A DNA stretch of 64,000 nucleotides. Origin: an uncultured Flavobacteriaceae bacterium (GTDB taxonomy: Bacteria; Bacteroidota; Bacteroidia; Flavobacteriales; Flavobacteriaceae). Position 1 is the stretch's first letter; each line of letters starts with the position of its first letter. The stretch covers positions 372,001 through 436,000 of the forward strand of contig CANKZG010000002.1 of NCBI GenBank assembly GCA_947488435.1. Reading direction: 5' to 3'. Under the pieces are notes generated by a model, which searched no databases, was not told the origin of the DNA, and was given only the letters and a program-made list of their open reading frames with translations. This document shows positions 49,881-58,845 of this stretch, one piece after another. The position numbers and the translations under genes are program-made.

Positions 49881-51152
49881 TTAAGGTTGATCAAAATTTT
49901 CTTCAAAAAATAGAGATTTCTTATTATCCTCATAAATTCTTACATGTGCCACTTCTCCCGCACCCAAAAATTTATAGCGTAAGCCTACGAAATTTCCAAT
50001 GCTTTCATTGTATTTTTTAGAATACACAATTTTATCATCTATACGTATAGTTACCTTTTTGTTTTCTACATTAAGATTGATATCTCTATAAGTAGTAAAA
50101 TCTGAACCAAGTGCTGATAAATCATGCTCTTTCCCATTTACATATACATCATTCAACATCAGCCCCAGATCGGAGGCACAACCGGGAATAGAAAAAGGAA
50201 TTACAAAGGCTCCCTTCGTTCCTAAAACAAAAAGACGTAGGTATTGACAAACGGCCCATTTTTCATTATAAATGGAACGAACCCGTGTAGCCAAACTAAA
50301 ATTATCGCCAGAAATATTTCCAAAATTGCCCACATAATGATAAGAGGATACTAAAGGTTGTTCCCTAGCTCGAATTTCATTAAGAATTGATTCTGGAAAA
50401 GAAAGCGATCCTTTGGTGATTTGTTGATCCAACAAATACTTAGGAAGGGGCTTATAATCTAGAGTTCCCAACCACCCTTCAGATGTAATAAAAAGATCGT
50501 GTCCTTTTATCCGCTTGCCGTCTGCCAAAAGCTTAGCTCTAAAATAACCAGGGAAGTAATAAATTCCTGTTGCCTGCTTTTGATCGGTATTGATTTTAAT
50601 CGTTCTATTCGGATCCCAATATTGTTGAATATAAAGGCTATCTGTTTTCAAGGTTGATACATCAAAGTTAAATACAACAGAATTTGGAAGACCTTTTGCT
50701 ATGGGATGACTGCTAAAGCTTACTTGAGAATAATCAATAGCACTTGCTGGGGAACTATTGCTTCCAATCATAGAATAAAAGGAAATAAATATTAGTGTCA
50801 TTATTGCTGCAGAAGTTATAATAATGCCCAGATTAGGTGTTATTGTTCTGGCCAGCCACGATTCTTTTTTTTGCGGTATACTATTTTTAAAATCTCTCCA
50901 ATTAACGAAGCCTGCGAACTGTGCAAGCGTATTTAAGGTACTAATACTAGGCGCACTTTTATAGTCTACCTTTCCCCAAACTCTTTTAAGTGTTGTAGGG
51001 CTTAATAAAACATTTGTTTTATTCTGAATACGCTCACTAAGCTCAAGAAATACGTCATTGTGCCAGGATTGAGAGGTACCCCAATCCAATTGAGCTTCAA
51101 TGCGTCTCAAGCATTTTTGTACAAAATTGTAGTCTGGATATTTCTGCATCAT
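49881..51152 (-). CDS. Transmembrane protein: cytoplasmic HTH-like domain, extracellular lectin-like domain
   Basis: There are three parts. Residues 1-95 form a helical domain with the look of a DNA-binding module (SPTTLKRVWGKVDYKSAPSI, STLNTLAQFAGF). One transmembrane helix follows at about 108-128 (LGIIITSAAIMTLIFISFYS). Residues 140-423 are strand-rich and end in a concanavalin-like module (DINLNVENKKVTIRIDDKIVY, VAHVRIYEDN). The plan suggests a one-component sensor that binds a ligand outside and DNA inside. The divergent neighbour is a secreted protein with a similar lectin-like fold and is the obvious candidate target. Confidence 0.72.
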   Translation of the reverse strand: MMQKYPDYNFVQKCLRRIEAQLDWGTSQSWHNDVFLELSERIQNKTNVLLSPTTLKRVWGKVDYKSAPSISTLNTLAQFAGFVNWRDFKNSIPQKKESWLARTITPNLGIIITSAAIMTLIFISFYSMIGSNSSPASAIDYSQVSFSSHPIAKGLPNSVVFNFDVSTLKTDSLYIQQYWDPNRTIKINTDQKQATGIYYFPGYFRAKLLADGKRIKGHDLFITSEGWLGTLDYKPLPKYLLDQQITKGSLSFPESILNEIRAREQPLVSSYHYVGNFGNISGDNFSLATRVRSIYNEKWAVCQYLRLFVLGTKGAFVIPFSIPGCASDLGLMLNDVYVNGKEHDLSALGSDFTTYRDINLNVENKKVTIRIDDKIVYSKKYNESIGNFVGLRYKFLGAGEVAHVRIYEDNKKSLFFEENFDQP

Positions 51153-51272
51153 ATGCCAACAAAAATCATTAAAACTTTTTATTCGAACAACATTGAATCA
51201 ATTTGAACCAACTTGTTTTTGGTTTATGGGATTGATGGATGAGCTTTGATTTCTATCAAAAAACAAAACATC

Positions 51273-52379
51273 ATGATTAGAGCAATTTTAATTACACTAT
51301 TAAGTGTTGTGAGCATTCAAAATCTGAGTGCTCAACGAACCATTCCATTAGACACCATTCATTGGCAGATAAACGCGCAAACCTATAATTTTGAAAATTA
51401 TAAAGGAAAGGACGCGATATATATGCGTGGGGGGTTGGCGATTCTTAAAGATACCGAATTTCTTAATGGAACCATAGAATTTGATGTTTTCTTAACGGAA
51501 CGTCAGGGGTTTCCAGGAATTCGTTTTAGAGCGGTAGATGGCGGAAATATGGAATCTTTTTATTTAAGGGCTCATTTACCTGGAAAACCAGATGCCAATC
51601 AAGCAGCGCCCGTTATTAACGGTATTACCCCTTGGCAGCTATATTTTGGACCAAAATATTCATTTCCGTATCATTATAATTACGACGCGTGGACCCATAT
51701 AAAATTGATTGTGAAAGACGATAAAGCACAATTGTATTTAGACCATGCGCAGCGACCTAATTTCTCGTGGCGCTTGGTGCGTAAACCTGAAACTGGTTCA
51801 GTTGCCATTGGCGGGGGAGGACAAGCACCTATGCATTATGCAAATTTTAGAATAAATAAAGACGCACATGAAATTATTGATTTTAAAGTAACAGAAAGAA
51901 CCCCAATTGAAGGGTTAATTCCGGAATGGGAGATCTCTTCAATGTTTAAAGAACAAGAGCTAAATGATATTAGTGGTCTTAAACAGTTAATTAATTCTAG
52001 AAAATGGCTAGGCAAAGTACAGGTGGAAGAGGGAACAGCAGCAAATATTGCAAGAGTTGCTAACCTACCGCAGAATAGACCCGCCAATACCGTTTTTGCT
52101 AAAATCACGATCCGCTCTGATAAAAACCAATTAAAACTTTTTGAATTTGGATACAGCGATCGAGTGGTTGCCATTTTGAATGGCCAACCAATTTATAAGG
52201 GAACCAATAATTGGCGATCTCGAGATTACCGATATTTAGGAACTGTAGGGTTGTTTGACGCTATATACTTGCCATTGAAAAAAGGAAACAATACGCTTCT
52301 ATTGGCCGTTTCTGAAAATTTTGGAGGATGGTTAGTAACAGGAAAGTTTCCAAACCCTAGCGGATTAACTTTTAAATAA
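51273..52379 (+). CDS. Secreted concanavalin-like (DUF1080-type) protein
   Basis: The ATG at 51273 gives a signal peptide (cleavage near LSAQ); an in-frame TTG upstream at 51246 is less likely. The body has a lectin/glucanase-like sandwich (AILKDTEFLNGTIEFDVFL, YDAWTHIKLIVKDDKAQLYL) and a C-terminal beta domain ending with VSENFGGWLVTGKF. Catalytic acid residues are not obvious, so it may bind carbohydrate without cutting it. It is divergent from the HTH-transmembrane gene. Confidence 0.75.
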   Translation: MIRAILITLLSVVSIQNLSAQRTIPLDTIHWQINAQTYNFENYKGKDAIYMRGGLAILKDTEFLNGTIEFDVFLTERQGFPGIRFRAVDGGNMESFYLRAHLPGKPDANQAAPVINGITPWQLYFGPKYSFPYHYNYDAWTHIKLIVKDDKAQLYLDHAQRPNFSWRLVRKPETGSVAIGGGGQAPMHYANFRINKDAHEIIDFKVTERTPIEGLIPEWEISSMFKEQELNDISGLKQLINSRKWLGKVQVEEGTAANIARVANLPQNRPANTVFAKITIRSDKNQLKLFEFGYSDRVVAILNGQPIYKGTNNWRSRDYRYLGTVGLFDAIYLPLKKGNNTLLLAVSENFGGWLVTGKFPNPSGLTFK

Positions 52380-52431
52380 TAAACAAAAGTTTTTTATATG
52401 TAGAACATTGTTTATCAATATTTTATAAAAT

Positions 52432-52480
52432 AAGTGTGTGATATAATTATAAAAAGTGTAATTATGTGACACACTTTTTA
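52432..52480 (+). terminator. Long imperfect hairpin with T tract
   Basis: AAGTGTGT (52432-52439) pairs with ACACACTT (52469-52476), and ATAATTA (52443-52449) with TAATTAT (52459-52465), giving about 18 paired positions with one mismatch and a 9-base loop. TTTTT follows. It would end the lectin-like gene. It also carries AAGTGT/ACACTT elements that recur before the second sigma factor gene. Confidence 0.55.
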
Positions 52481-52512
52481 ACGTATAGGGTAATTGTAAA
52501 AAAAGCAGCAGC

Positions 52513-53016
52513 TTGATTTTGAGAAAAAACAAGGTAGAAGCCGAATTTCTTGAACAGATCACAGAAGCGCAAGGTATCATTCACAAAATTTGCAGAATGT
52601 ATTGTGATGATGAAGAACACCGTAAAGATTTATTTCAGGAAATTATAATTCAACTTTGGAAATCATATGGATCTTTTAAAGGAGAAGCCAAGTTTTCTAC
52701 ATGGTTATATCGTGTTGCACTCAATGTGGCTATTCAAGACTTAAGAAAAACAAAAAAAGAAGGAACTCTATTTTTTCAAACCAATCAATTTATTGATAGA
52801 GAAGCGCAAATAGCAGAGGGCAATGAAGATCAAAATTTAAAGTTAATGCATAAAGCGATAGCCAATTTAAATAGAATTGAAAAGGCAATCATCATGCTTC
52901 ATTTAGAAGATAAATCTAATGAGGAAATCGCAAAAATTATCGGGATTACCCAAAATTATGTGCGGGTAAAAATGAATCGAATTAAGGGGAAACTCCGAAA
53001 AACACTAACAAATTAA
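52513..53016 (+). CDS. ECF-type RNA polymerase sigma factor (first module)
   Basis: The 167-residue protein has sigma region 2 (HRKDLFQEIIIQLWKSYGSF, FSTWLYRVALNVA) and region 4 (LEDKSNEEIAKIIGITQNYV, VKMNRIKGKLRK). No ATG is present: TTG at 52513 or 52519 are the likely starts. The gene is followed after 4 bases by a membrane protein that probably acts as its anti-sigma partner. Confidence 0.9.
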   Translation: MILRKNKVEAEFLEQITEAQGIIHKICRMYCDDEEHRKDLFQEIIIQLWKSYGSFKGEAKFSTWLYRVALNVAIQDLRKTKKEGTLFFQTNQFIDREAQIAEGNEDQNLKLMHKAIANLNRIEKAIIMLHLEDKSNEEIAKIIGITQNYVRVKMNRIKGKLRKTLTN

Positions 53017-53020
53017 CGAT

Positions 53021-53698
53021 ATGGAAATCCAAGAACTTAAATCCATATGGACAAAGATCGTTGATAACGAAGGTGCAAAATATCAACTGGATCAAAAGGC
53101 AATGGAACAATTGGTTACTAAAAAATCAAATTACTTGTTGGAAAGGATACAAAAAGAACTTAATCTTAAAAGATGGGCTAGTGGAATTATTGGAATTTTA
53201 ACCGTCATTTTATCCTTTGTTTATCTGTTTTTAGATGAAGATCAGGATTTTATATTAAGTAGTATTATCCAAAAATGGGAAATGTTTACCATTACCTTTT
53301 TAATGGGTTTGATTATTCTTGTCTTATTTTTTAATGTTCGATCTAGTTATAAGGAAATTGGACTTCTTCAGCAATCTTCAGAGAACTTGAAAAGCACTTT
53401 AAGGCGAACAAGTACTATCTTAAAAAGAATTATGCGTTTTGGGATCTATTCGGATACTTTTGGGGGTCCCTTCTTTGCAGGATGGCTTTTATATCGTCGA
53501 CTTTTTGGTGTGGAATCGTTTACCGTTGACATTAGGTGGGTTTACATTTTTATGGCAATGATAATTATTGGAATATTGACTTTTCATCTGAATAAATTTT
53601 TTAAACATAGAAAATTTGACCCTTACCTTAATTCGCTTCAAGGCTGTATTGATGATTTGGATTATATGGAGGAAGAGGTTATCGAAACAACAGATTAA
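53021..53698 (+). CDS. Membrane partner of the ECF sigma factor, putative anti-sigma
   Basis: A cytoplasmic N-terminus (MEIQELKSIWTKIVDNEGAK) is followed by about four transmembrane helices (near 48-70, 85-107, 145-165 and 172-190). There is no zinc-binding anti-sigma motif. Proteins of this kind paired with ECF genes are common in flavobacteria and likely hold the sigma factor at the membrane. Identity as an anti-sigma factor is inferred from position. Confidence 0.7.
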   Translation: MEIQELKSIWTKIVDNEGAKYQLDQKAMEQLVTKKSNYLLERIQKELNLKRWASGIIGILTVILSFVYLFLDEDQDFILSSIIQKWEMFTITFLMGLIILVLFFNVRSSYKEIGLLQQSSENLKSTLRRTSTILKRIMRFGIYSDTFGGPFFAGWLLYRRLFGVESFTVDIRWVYIFMAMIIIGILTFHLNKFFKHRKFDPYLNSLQGCIDDLDYMEEEVIETTD

Positions 53699-53788
53699 TT
53701 CGCTACTAATCGCTCCATAATTAAAATCAAACCAAGGTTAATACTTCTCAATAATAAAAAAAAGTATCTTTTCTGTCATATTATCAAA

Positions 53789-53810
53789 ACACTTGTCACT
53801 AAATAAGTGT
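53789..53810 (+). promoter_or_regulatory. Inverted repeat before the second sigma factor gene
   Basis: ACACTT-N10-AAGTGT lies directly before the GTG at 53812. The same half-sites occur in the hairpin before the first sigma factor gene. A shared operator or hairpin is possible. Confidence 0.4.
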
Positions 53811-53811
53811 A

Positions 53812-54333
53812 GTGGATAACATACCTATGAAAAACAAATCGGAGTATGCCTTTGAAAAGATCTTAGAAGATAATACCGATAAAATCTATCGCATTTGTCG
53901 TATTTATGCGGTTTTACCTGTAGAACCTCAGGATCTTTTTCAAGAAGTAATATACCAAATATGGAAATCCCTCCCGGGTTTTAAGGGGAATTCTAGCATA
54001 AGTACTTGGGTGTATCGAATTGCTTTGAACGTATGTCTTCGCTCCAAATTAAAACTTGAAAGAAGTAGTACAAAAACAGTACACCTAGAATCGATACAGT
54101 TTACACCTGTTACTGAGACTAGAGATGAAACAGAAACCCTAAAGTATAAATTACTTAGAGAATGTATCTCCACGTTAAATGATAGCGATACTTCCATAGT
54201 AATTTTATACTTGGAAGAATTGCCTTATAAGGAAATCGCTGCTATAACTGGTTTAACAGAAAACCATATTGCCGTAAAAATGAAACGGATACGAAAAACG
54301 CTGTTTGCATGTATTGCTCCAAAATTAAATTGA
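53812..54333 (+). CDS. ECF-type RNA polymerase sigma factor (second module)
   Basis: Region 2 (EPQDLFQEVIYQIWKSLPGF, ISTWVYRIALNV) and region 4 (YLEELPYKEIAAITGLTENH, VKMKRIRKTLF) are clear in this 173-residue protein, closely paralleling the first sigma factor. The start is GTG at 53812 or ATG at 53827. It is one base from the next gene, another membrane protein. The pair is likely a tandem duplication of the module at 52513-53698 that has since diverged. Confidence 0.9.
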   Translation: MDNIPMKNKSEYAFEKILEDNTDKIYRICRIYAVLPVEPQDLFQEVIYQIWKSLPGFKGNSSISTWVYRIALNVCLRSKLKLERSSTKTVHLESIQFTPVTETRDETETLKYKLLRECISTLNDSDTSIVILYLEELPYKEIAAITGLTENHIAVKMKRIRKTLFACIAPKLN

Positions 54334-54334
54334 A

Positions 54335-54973
54335 ATGATTGAACAAGAACTTAAAGATATTTGGCGAAATTCATCCGAAACGGAAAGAATTCGTTTTGAT
54401 CTATCAAAACTTTTAATAGAAATGGACCAGAAAATGAAACATATTAATAAAGCTATTTTGCGAAGAGACCGGCTGGAAATTGGAGCTGCGATATTTGCAA
54501 TCTTTATGTATGGATACTTAACCTATGAGATTCCCTTTATCGTAAGTAAAATAGCAGGGATATTAGTAATAGGAGCATTGATTTATATTATATACAAACT
54601 TAGAAGTAATCGAAAAAATAAGATTGCTCCAAACGTGGTTTCCACTTTCAGGGAACAATTAATAGCTCAAAAGACATTCTTAAAAAAGCAAGCGGAAATG
54701 CTAAATTCGGTACTGTATTGGTACGTATTGCCTCCTTTTTTAACTATTCTCTTATTTATAGTAGGTCTTGGTGACCCAGAAGCACATAATTGGTCATCTA
54801 AACTAACAGAGATATTACCAATGACGATGAAAAGTAAAATAATTTTCATCGTATTTATGACCTTGTTTAACATCTTCGTTGTCTGGTTAAATAAGCGTGC
54901 AGTAGCAAAAACGCTAACACCACTTATTGAAAGAGTGGAAAGAGCACAACTGCAACTCGACGCCGAAGAGTAG
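54335..54973 (+). CDS. Membrane partner of the second ECF sigma factor
   Basis: The start MIEQELKDIWRNSSETERIRFDL resembles that of the first partner (IQELKSIW), followed by four transmembrane helices and a charged C-terminus (VERAQLQLDAEE). It probably restrains the second sigma factor. No anti-sigma zinc motif is present. Homology with the first partner supports duplication of the whole two-gene unit. Confidence 0.7.
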   Translation: MIEQELKDIWRNSSETERIRFDLSKLLIEMDQKMKHINKAILRRDRLEIGAAIFAIFMYGYLTYEIPFIVSKIAGILVIGALIYIIYKLRSNRKNKIAPNVVSTFREQLIAQKTFLKKQAEMLNSVLYWYVLPPFLTILLFIVGLGDPEAHNWSSKLTEILPMTMKSKIIFIVFMTLFNIFVVWLNKRAVAKTLTPLIERVERAQLQLDAEE

Positions 54974-55039
54974 TGTCTTTTTATAAAAAAATAACTGTAA
55001 AACTGTAATTCTTAGGATTGAATTGTAACCTATGCAAAT

Positions 55040-55063
55040 AGGACGGAATAGCTATGCTGTCCT
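55040..55063. promoter_or_regulatory. 24-bp imperfect palindrome upstream of an alpha/beta hydrolase gene
   Basis: AGGAC and GTCCT frame a central ATAGCTAT, all sharing one centre; two of twelve base-pair positions mismatch. It lies 57 bases before the start at 55120, between the sigma modules and the hydrolase, where an operator or regulatory hairpin would be expected. Confidence 0.45.
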
Positions 55064-55119
55064 GTGACATAAATTTTAGTAACCTAGATAAAATAAAAAT
55101 TAAAAATAAAATTATACAG

Positions 55120-56250
55120 ATGAAAAATTTAAAATACATTAAAGGAAAAGCACTCATGGGGTTAATGTTGTTATTAACAACAATTACCATTAGCGCTCAG
55201 GATTACTCCAAGCAAATCGAAGCTTTTACTAAAAGCTTTGCCGAGAAAGATCCGTCTTATGTGAGTGCCCATACAAGTAAAGAACTTCAATTTTTAACTA
55301 TTCCCGCCGCGAATACTCCAGCTATTCTTAAAAATATTGTCACCAATTTACCCAAACTTAATAGTATGACTATTCTTGAAAATACGCCTGGTGAAGCTAA
55401 AATTAAGTATGATTTTGTTGGATTAGGTGTACGGGAATCTTCGATTCTTTTTGACGATGCAGGGAAGATTACTAAAATTGAATTGGTAGAAAACCTAATT
55501 AAAATGGAACAAGAGGCTCAGCGTCAACAACAGCAGAGTGTTCAGTTACCAACCCCAGGAACTTTGGGAAAGAAATATACTCCTAAAAAAATTGAGTTTA
55601 CCGCCCCAGACGGTTTAGTTGTTAATGGTGATTTGTACGAAGTTGGGGCGGGTAAACCAGTTATTTTACTTTGCCACCAAGCTGGTTATAACCGTGTGGA
55701 ATATGCCGATATAGCTCCAAAACTTAATGAAATGGGGTATAACTGCATGGCTATAGATCAACGTTCCGGTGGAGATTTTGCAGGAAAACCAAATAATACA
55801 GTGGTTAGAGCAGGAGAAAAAGGATTACAACCTGAGATGATTGATGCGCAACAAGATATTGCCGCTGCGATAAACTTCCTCAACAAAAAGTATAGAAAGA
55901 AAGTCACAGTTTGGGGAAGCTCTTATTCTTCAAGCTTAGCATTATTGGAAGGAGCCTCCAACCCCAAGGTGAAAGCTATAATTGCTTTTAGCCCTGGAGA
56001 CTATTTTGGTGATAGTGCAGTATCATTGAAAACTGTTTTCTCAAAAATCAATAAGCCCTTTTTAGTTACTTCATCCAAGCAAGAAGCCGAAACTCTAAAG
56101 GCTTTAGTAGGAGAGGTGTCCCCTGAGAAAAATCAGCAACAATTTATACCAGAATCTGACGGTTTTCACGGTTCAAGAGCTCTTTGGACAGGTCAAAAAG
56201 GTGCGGAGGAATATTGGAAGCCAGTGATAGCCTTTTTAAAAACTATTTAA
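55120..56250 (+). CDS. Secreted alpha/beta hydrolase with NTF2/DUF3887-like N-terminal domain
   Basis: After a signal peptide (ISAQ), about 105 residues form an NTF2-like domain (YSKQIEAFTKSFAEKD, ITKIELVENLIKME). An alpha/beta hydrolase domain follows, with VILLCHQAGYNRVEYADIA, nucleophile loop VWGSSYSSSLA and histidine in GFHGSRALW. The nucleophile loop is GSSYS rather than GxSxG. The ATG at 55120 replaces a longer frame from 55054 because it begins a proper signal peptide. It is a paralogue of the gene at 61540. Substrate unknown. Confidence 0.82.
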   Translation: MKNLKYIKGKALMGLMLLLTTITISAQDYSKQIEAFTKSFAEKDPSYVSAHTSKELQFLTIPAANTPAILKNIVTNLPKLNSMTILENTPGEAKIKYDFVGLGVRESSILFDDAGKITKIELVENLIKMEQEAQRQQQQSVQLPTPGTLGKKYTPKKIEFTAPDGLVVNGDLYEVGAGKPVILLCHQAGYNRVEYADIAPKLNEMGYNCMAIDQRSGGDFAGKPNNTVVRAGEKGLQPEMIDAQQDIAAAINFLNKKYRKKVTVWGSSYSSSLALLEGASNPKVKAIIAFSPGDYFGDSAVSLKTVFSKINKPFLVTSSKQEAETLKALVGEVSPEKNQQQFIPESDGFHGSRALWTGQKGAEEYWKPVIAFLKTI

Positions 56251-56297
56251 TCAAATTGAACATTAAAAAAAAAGCATTTATTTAAATTATAAATACG

Positions 56298-56816
56298 ATG
56301 AATAACACACTACCCATTCGAAATATAGTACTTAAACATGGTATTCTCTTAGGCGTATTAACCATAGCACTTTTTGGTATCGTATATTTTACAGATCATT
56401 ATGTAGATCCGCCCTGGTGGAACACATTGGGACGTATTATTACAGTTGTTTTAATAACATACTTGGGACTTAAAAGTTTTAAAAGTGCCAATAATGACTC
56501 AATTTCCTTAAAACAATGTCTCAAAATAGGCTTCTTTATCGCCATAGTTGCGGGACTTACCTACGCAAGTTTTAATCTGATTTTCACCACCGTACTAGAG
56601 CCTGAATATGTCATTGAAATTCAGGAAGCAGCAGCGGCTGAAGTGCTCAGGGAAAACCCAAATATGCCAGCTGATCAGTTGGAAGCAGCAAATACATTAT
56701 CAGGTTATATATTACAACCCGGAGTTATGGCCTTGTTTTCGGTAATAGGAGCCATTTTTTATGGCCTTATTGCTTCCCTTATTATAGGATTAGTAATGCG
56801 GACAAAAAAGGCATAA
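56298..56816 (+). CDS. DUF4199 membrane protein
   Basis: The 172-residue protein has four transmembrane helices and the DUF4199 features: LKHGILLGVLTIALFGIVYF at the start, SLKQCLKIGFFIAIVAGLTYA, and a periplasmic helical segment (EIQEAAAAEVLRENPNMP) before the last helix. The family is of unknown function. It follows the alpha/beta hydrolase gene by 47 bases; the same order recurs near 63 kb. Confidence 0.83.
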   Translation: MNNTLPIRNIVLKHGILLGVLTIALFGIVYFTDHYVDPPWWNTLGRIITVVLITYLGLKSFKSANNDSISLKQCLKIGFFIAIVAGLTYASFNLIFTTVLEPEYVIEIQEAAAAEVLRENPNMPADQLEAANTLSGYILQPGVMALFSVIGAIFYGLIASLIIGLVMRTKKA

Positions 56817-56860
56817 AATTAGTAATGCCCCTTACTGTTATGTTTAATTAAAAAAGAATA

Positions 56861-57046
56861 ATGGAATTAATAAAGAGAAATTTTAAAAAAAGAATTGGAT
56901 GGATTTCCCTTGGGAATACCATGATTATATCTGGCTTTGTATCCTTCAGTAACCATCCCGAATGGGGATATTGGTGGGCCGCATGTGGAGCAGTAATATT
57001 AATTATGGCAAGTCTTATTAAATCTCCTAAGGAAAATCATAATTAA
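56861..57046 (+). CDS. Small two-helix membrane protein, 61 residues
   Basis: A basic start (MELIKRNFKKR) is followed by two hydrophobic stretches (IGWISLGNTMIISGFVSF, YWWAACGAVILIMASLI) and a short polar tail. It lies 44 bases after the DUF4199 gene on the same strand with normal base use. No family was recognised. Confidence 0.55.
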   Translation: MELIKRNFKKRIGWISLGNTMIISGFVSFSNHPEWGYWWAACGAVILIMASLIKSPKENHN

Positions 57047-57257
57047 AAAAAATGAAATAGATGGTATTTGATCTGGATGGCTACAAAACGCTAATTCAGG
57101 TCAATTGCCATTAGAATCTTGCTGTTACAACCTACCATAGTGGAAGTATCATGCTGAAAGTTACATGAGCATTTTCCATAAATTAATAAAAAACTGTAAC
57201 TCAGGCTAAAATAGATCGTCTCTTATACTAAATAGACAATCATTTAGCCGGAAATAC

Positions 57258-58793
57258 ATGAGAATTCGTAATTATGTTAAAGCCATTTTGTTTGGTACAT
57301 TTTTGATTGCTGCTTGCACAACAAACAAAAACATAGAAACAAGCAATCAAGATACTTTTGCTTTAGAGTTAGACATTTTAAAGGACTATTTCCAAATTCC
57401 AGGTTTAGCCGTTTTGGTTCAAAAGGAAGGTGAAATTTTATATGAGGACTATTTAGGTTTCTCAGATCGGGAGAATGAAGTTTATTTGGATAGTAGTATT
57501 ACCCTACCTATGGCTTCATTAACAAAAATATTTTCTGGAATTGTAATCATGCAATTAGCAGAAGAAGGTAAACTATCGCTTGATACTGCTATAAATATAT
57601 ATGTAGAGGCAAACATACCTGATTCCATTAAAATTAGTCATGTATTGTCTCACACCTCACAAGGAGCTGTTGGCGAAAACTTTTACTATAGCGGTAGATT
57701 TGGATGGTTGACTACAGTAATCGAAAAGGCGAGTGGCACACCCTTTGAAATTGCAATTAAGGAACGCATATTGGATAAAATAGGACTTAAAAACACTTAT
57801 CTTTTAAAGGACAGCACTCAACTTTTATCAGAAAAAAGAACATTAGCAAAACCTTATCTTTTAGCCGGAGATATTGTAGACGGTGTTATGGAAAAGGAAT
57901 CAAAAAGCGGCTTTGTAGATTATGGATTTTCTGCCGCAGCGGGAATTACCGCTACAGTTCGTGATCTTGGAATTTTGAACGAGGCTTTGAATAAAAATAC
58001 CCTGATATCAGAAAGTTCTAAGCATAAAATGGCCACTCCTTTTACCACCAATTCTCCTTATGGCTTAGGGATTTTTAGCCAAGAATTTATGGAAGAAAAA
58101 TTGGAATGGGGTTATGGGCAATACGATTGCTATTCCAGCTTATTTTTACGAGTTCCTTCGAAGCAACTAACCCTAATTCTCGCTGCAAACAACAATTTAT
58201 TGAGTGATCCAGCAAGATTAATTAATGGCGATGTTACTACTTCACTTTTTGCTTTAAGCTTTCTTAAAAATTTTGTTTTTGACCTAAGCGATATGCAACT
58301 TCTTGAAGATGAAAATTCCCTAGGCGAGCTACCAGATAAAATTTTGAAAAATAACAAGGAAATGTATAAGCGGAAGTTGTTAGCGCAGTCCTTAGCAGCC
58401 AGTTTTATGTCACGGTTTGATGTCTTGGAAGGAACACGAAGCAAAGCACTTATGCAGCACTACTTTACGCAATTTCCTGATAGTAATACAGCACCGAATT
58501 TAAATGTGTTGTTTAATTTACAGCTCCTTAAGTTTATGGATATGATGCGTGATAAGCCCGATTTTACAGCTTTTGATGAGGCATTTGAAAAAATTGGCAA
58601 CAAGCTATTGACTATCGATCAAGACAATCCGTATGCCAATTACTACATGGGGAATTATTATCAGACCAAAAATCAAATAAATCGTACTACATTTTATTTT
58701 TCCAATATTATCAGTGCCAAAAACTTTTCGCCTTGGTGGTATACACAGGAAGCGCAGGATTGGTTAGATAAACAACAACGAGGCGAAGATTAG
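57258..58793 (+). CDS. Lipoprotein serine hydrolase (beta-lactamase fold) with helical C-terminal extension
   Basis: A lipobox (LIAAC, C20) precedes a beta-lactamase-related domain with SxxK at S87-L-T-K90 (PMASLTKIFSG), IMQLAEEGKLSL, HVLSHTSQG and a tyrosine motif FYYSGRFGW. About 170 residues after position 345 are helical and read like tetratricopeptide units (YANYYMGNYYQTKNQ). The protein is probably periplasmic and may cut peptides or esters. It is the intact counterpart of the type of enzyme whose remnant lies at 38.8-39.2 kb, though it is not necessarily the same orthologue. Confidence 0.82.
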   Translation: MRIRNYVKAILFGTFLIAACTTNKNIETSNQDTFALELDILKDYFQIPGLAVLVQKEGEILYEDYLGFSDRENEVYLDSSITLPMASLTKIFSGIVIMQLAEEGKLSLDTAINIYVEANIPDSIKISHVLSHTSQGAVGENFYYSGRFGWLTTVIEKASGTPFEIAIKERILDKIGLKNTYLLKDSTQLLSEKRTLAKPYLLAGDIVDGVMEKESKSGFVDYGFSAAAGITATVRDLGILNEALNKNTLISESSKHKMATPFTTNSPYGLGIFSQEFMEEKLEWGYGQYDCYSSLFLRVPSKQLTLILAANNNLLSDPARLINGDVTTSLFALSFLKNFVFDLSDMQLLEDENSLGELPDKILKNNKEMYKRKLLAQSLAASFMSRFDVLEGTRSKALMQHYFTQFPDSNTAPNLNVLFNLQLLKFMDMMRDKPDFTAFDEAFEKIGNKLLTIDQDNPYANYYMGNYYQTKNQINRTTFYFSNIISAKNFSPWWYTQEAQDWLDKQQRGED

Positions 58794-58845
58794 GTTTATC
58801 TGGGAATTTGTTTTTTAATTATCCTAGATCGAAACAAGTGAAAGG

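Noticed and set aside
55054-55119. Longer N-terminus of the alpha/beta hydrolase
   Set aside because: It would bury the signal peptide, and the palindrome at 55040-55063 would overlap the start.
57047-57257. Small ORFs in the gap before the serine hydrolase lipoprotein gene
   Set aside because: The longest frame is under 20 codons with no helix or motif; treated as an upstream region.
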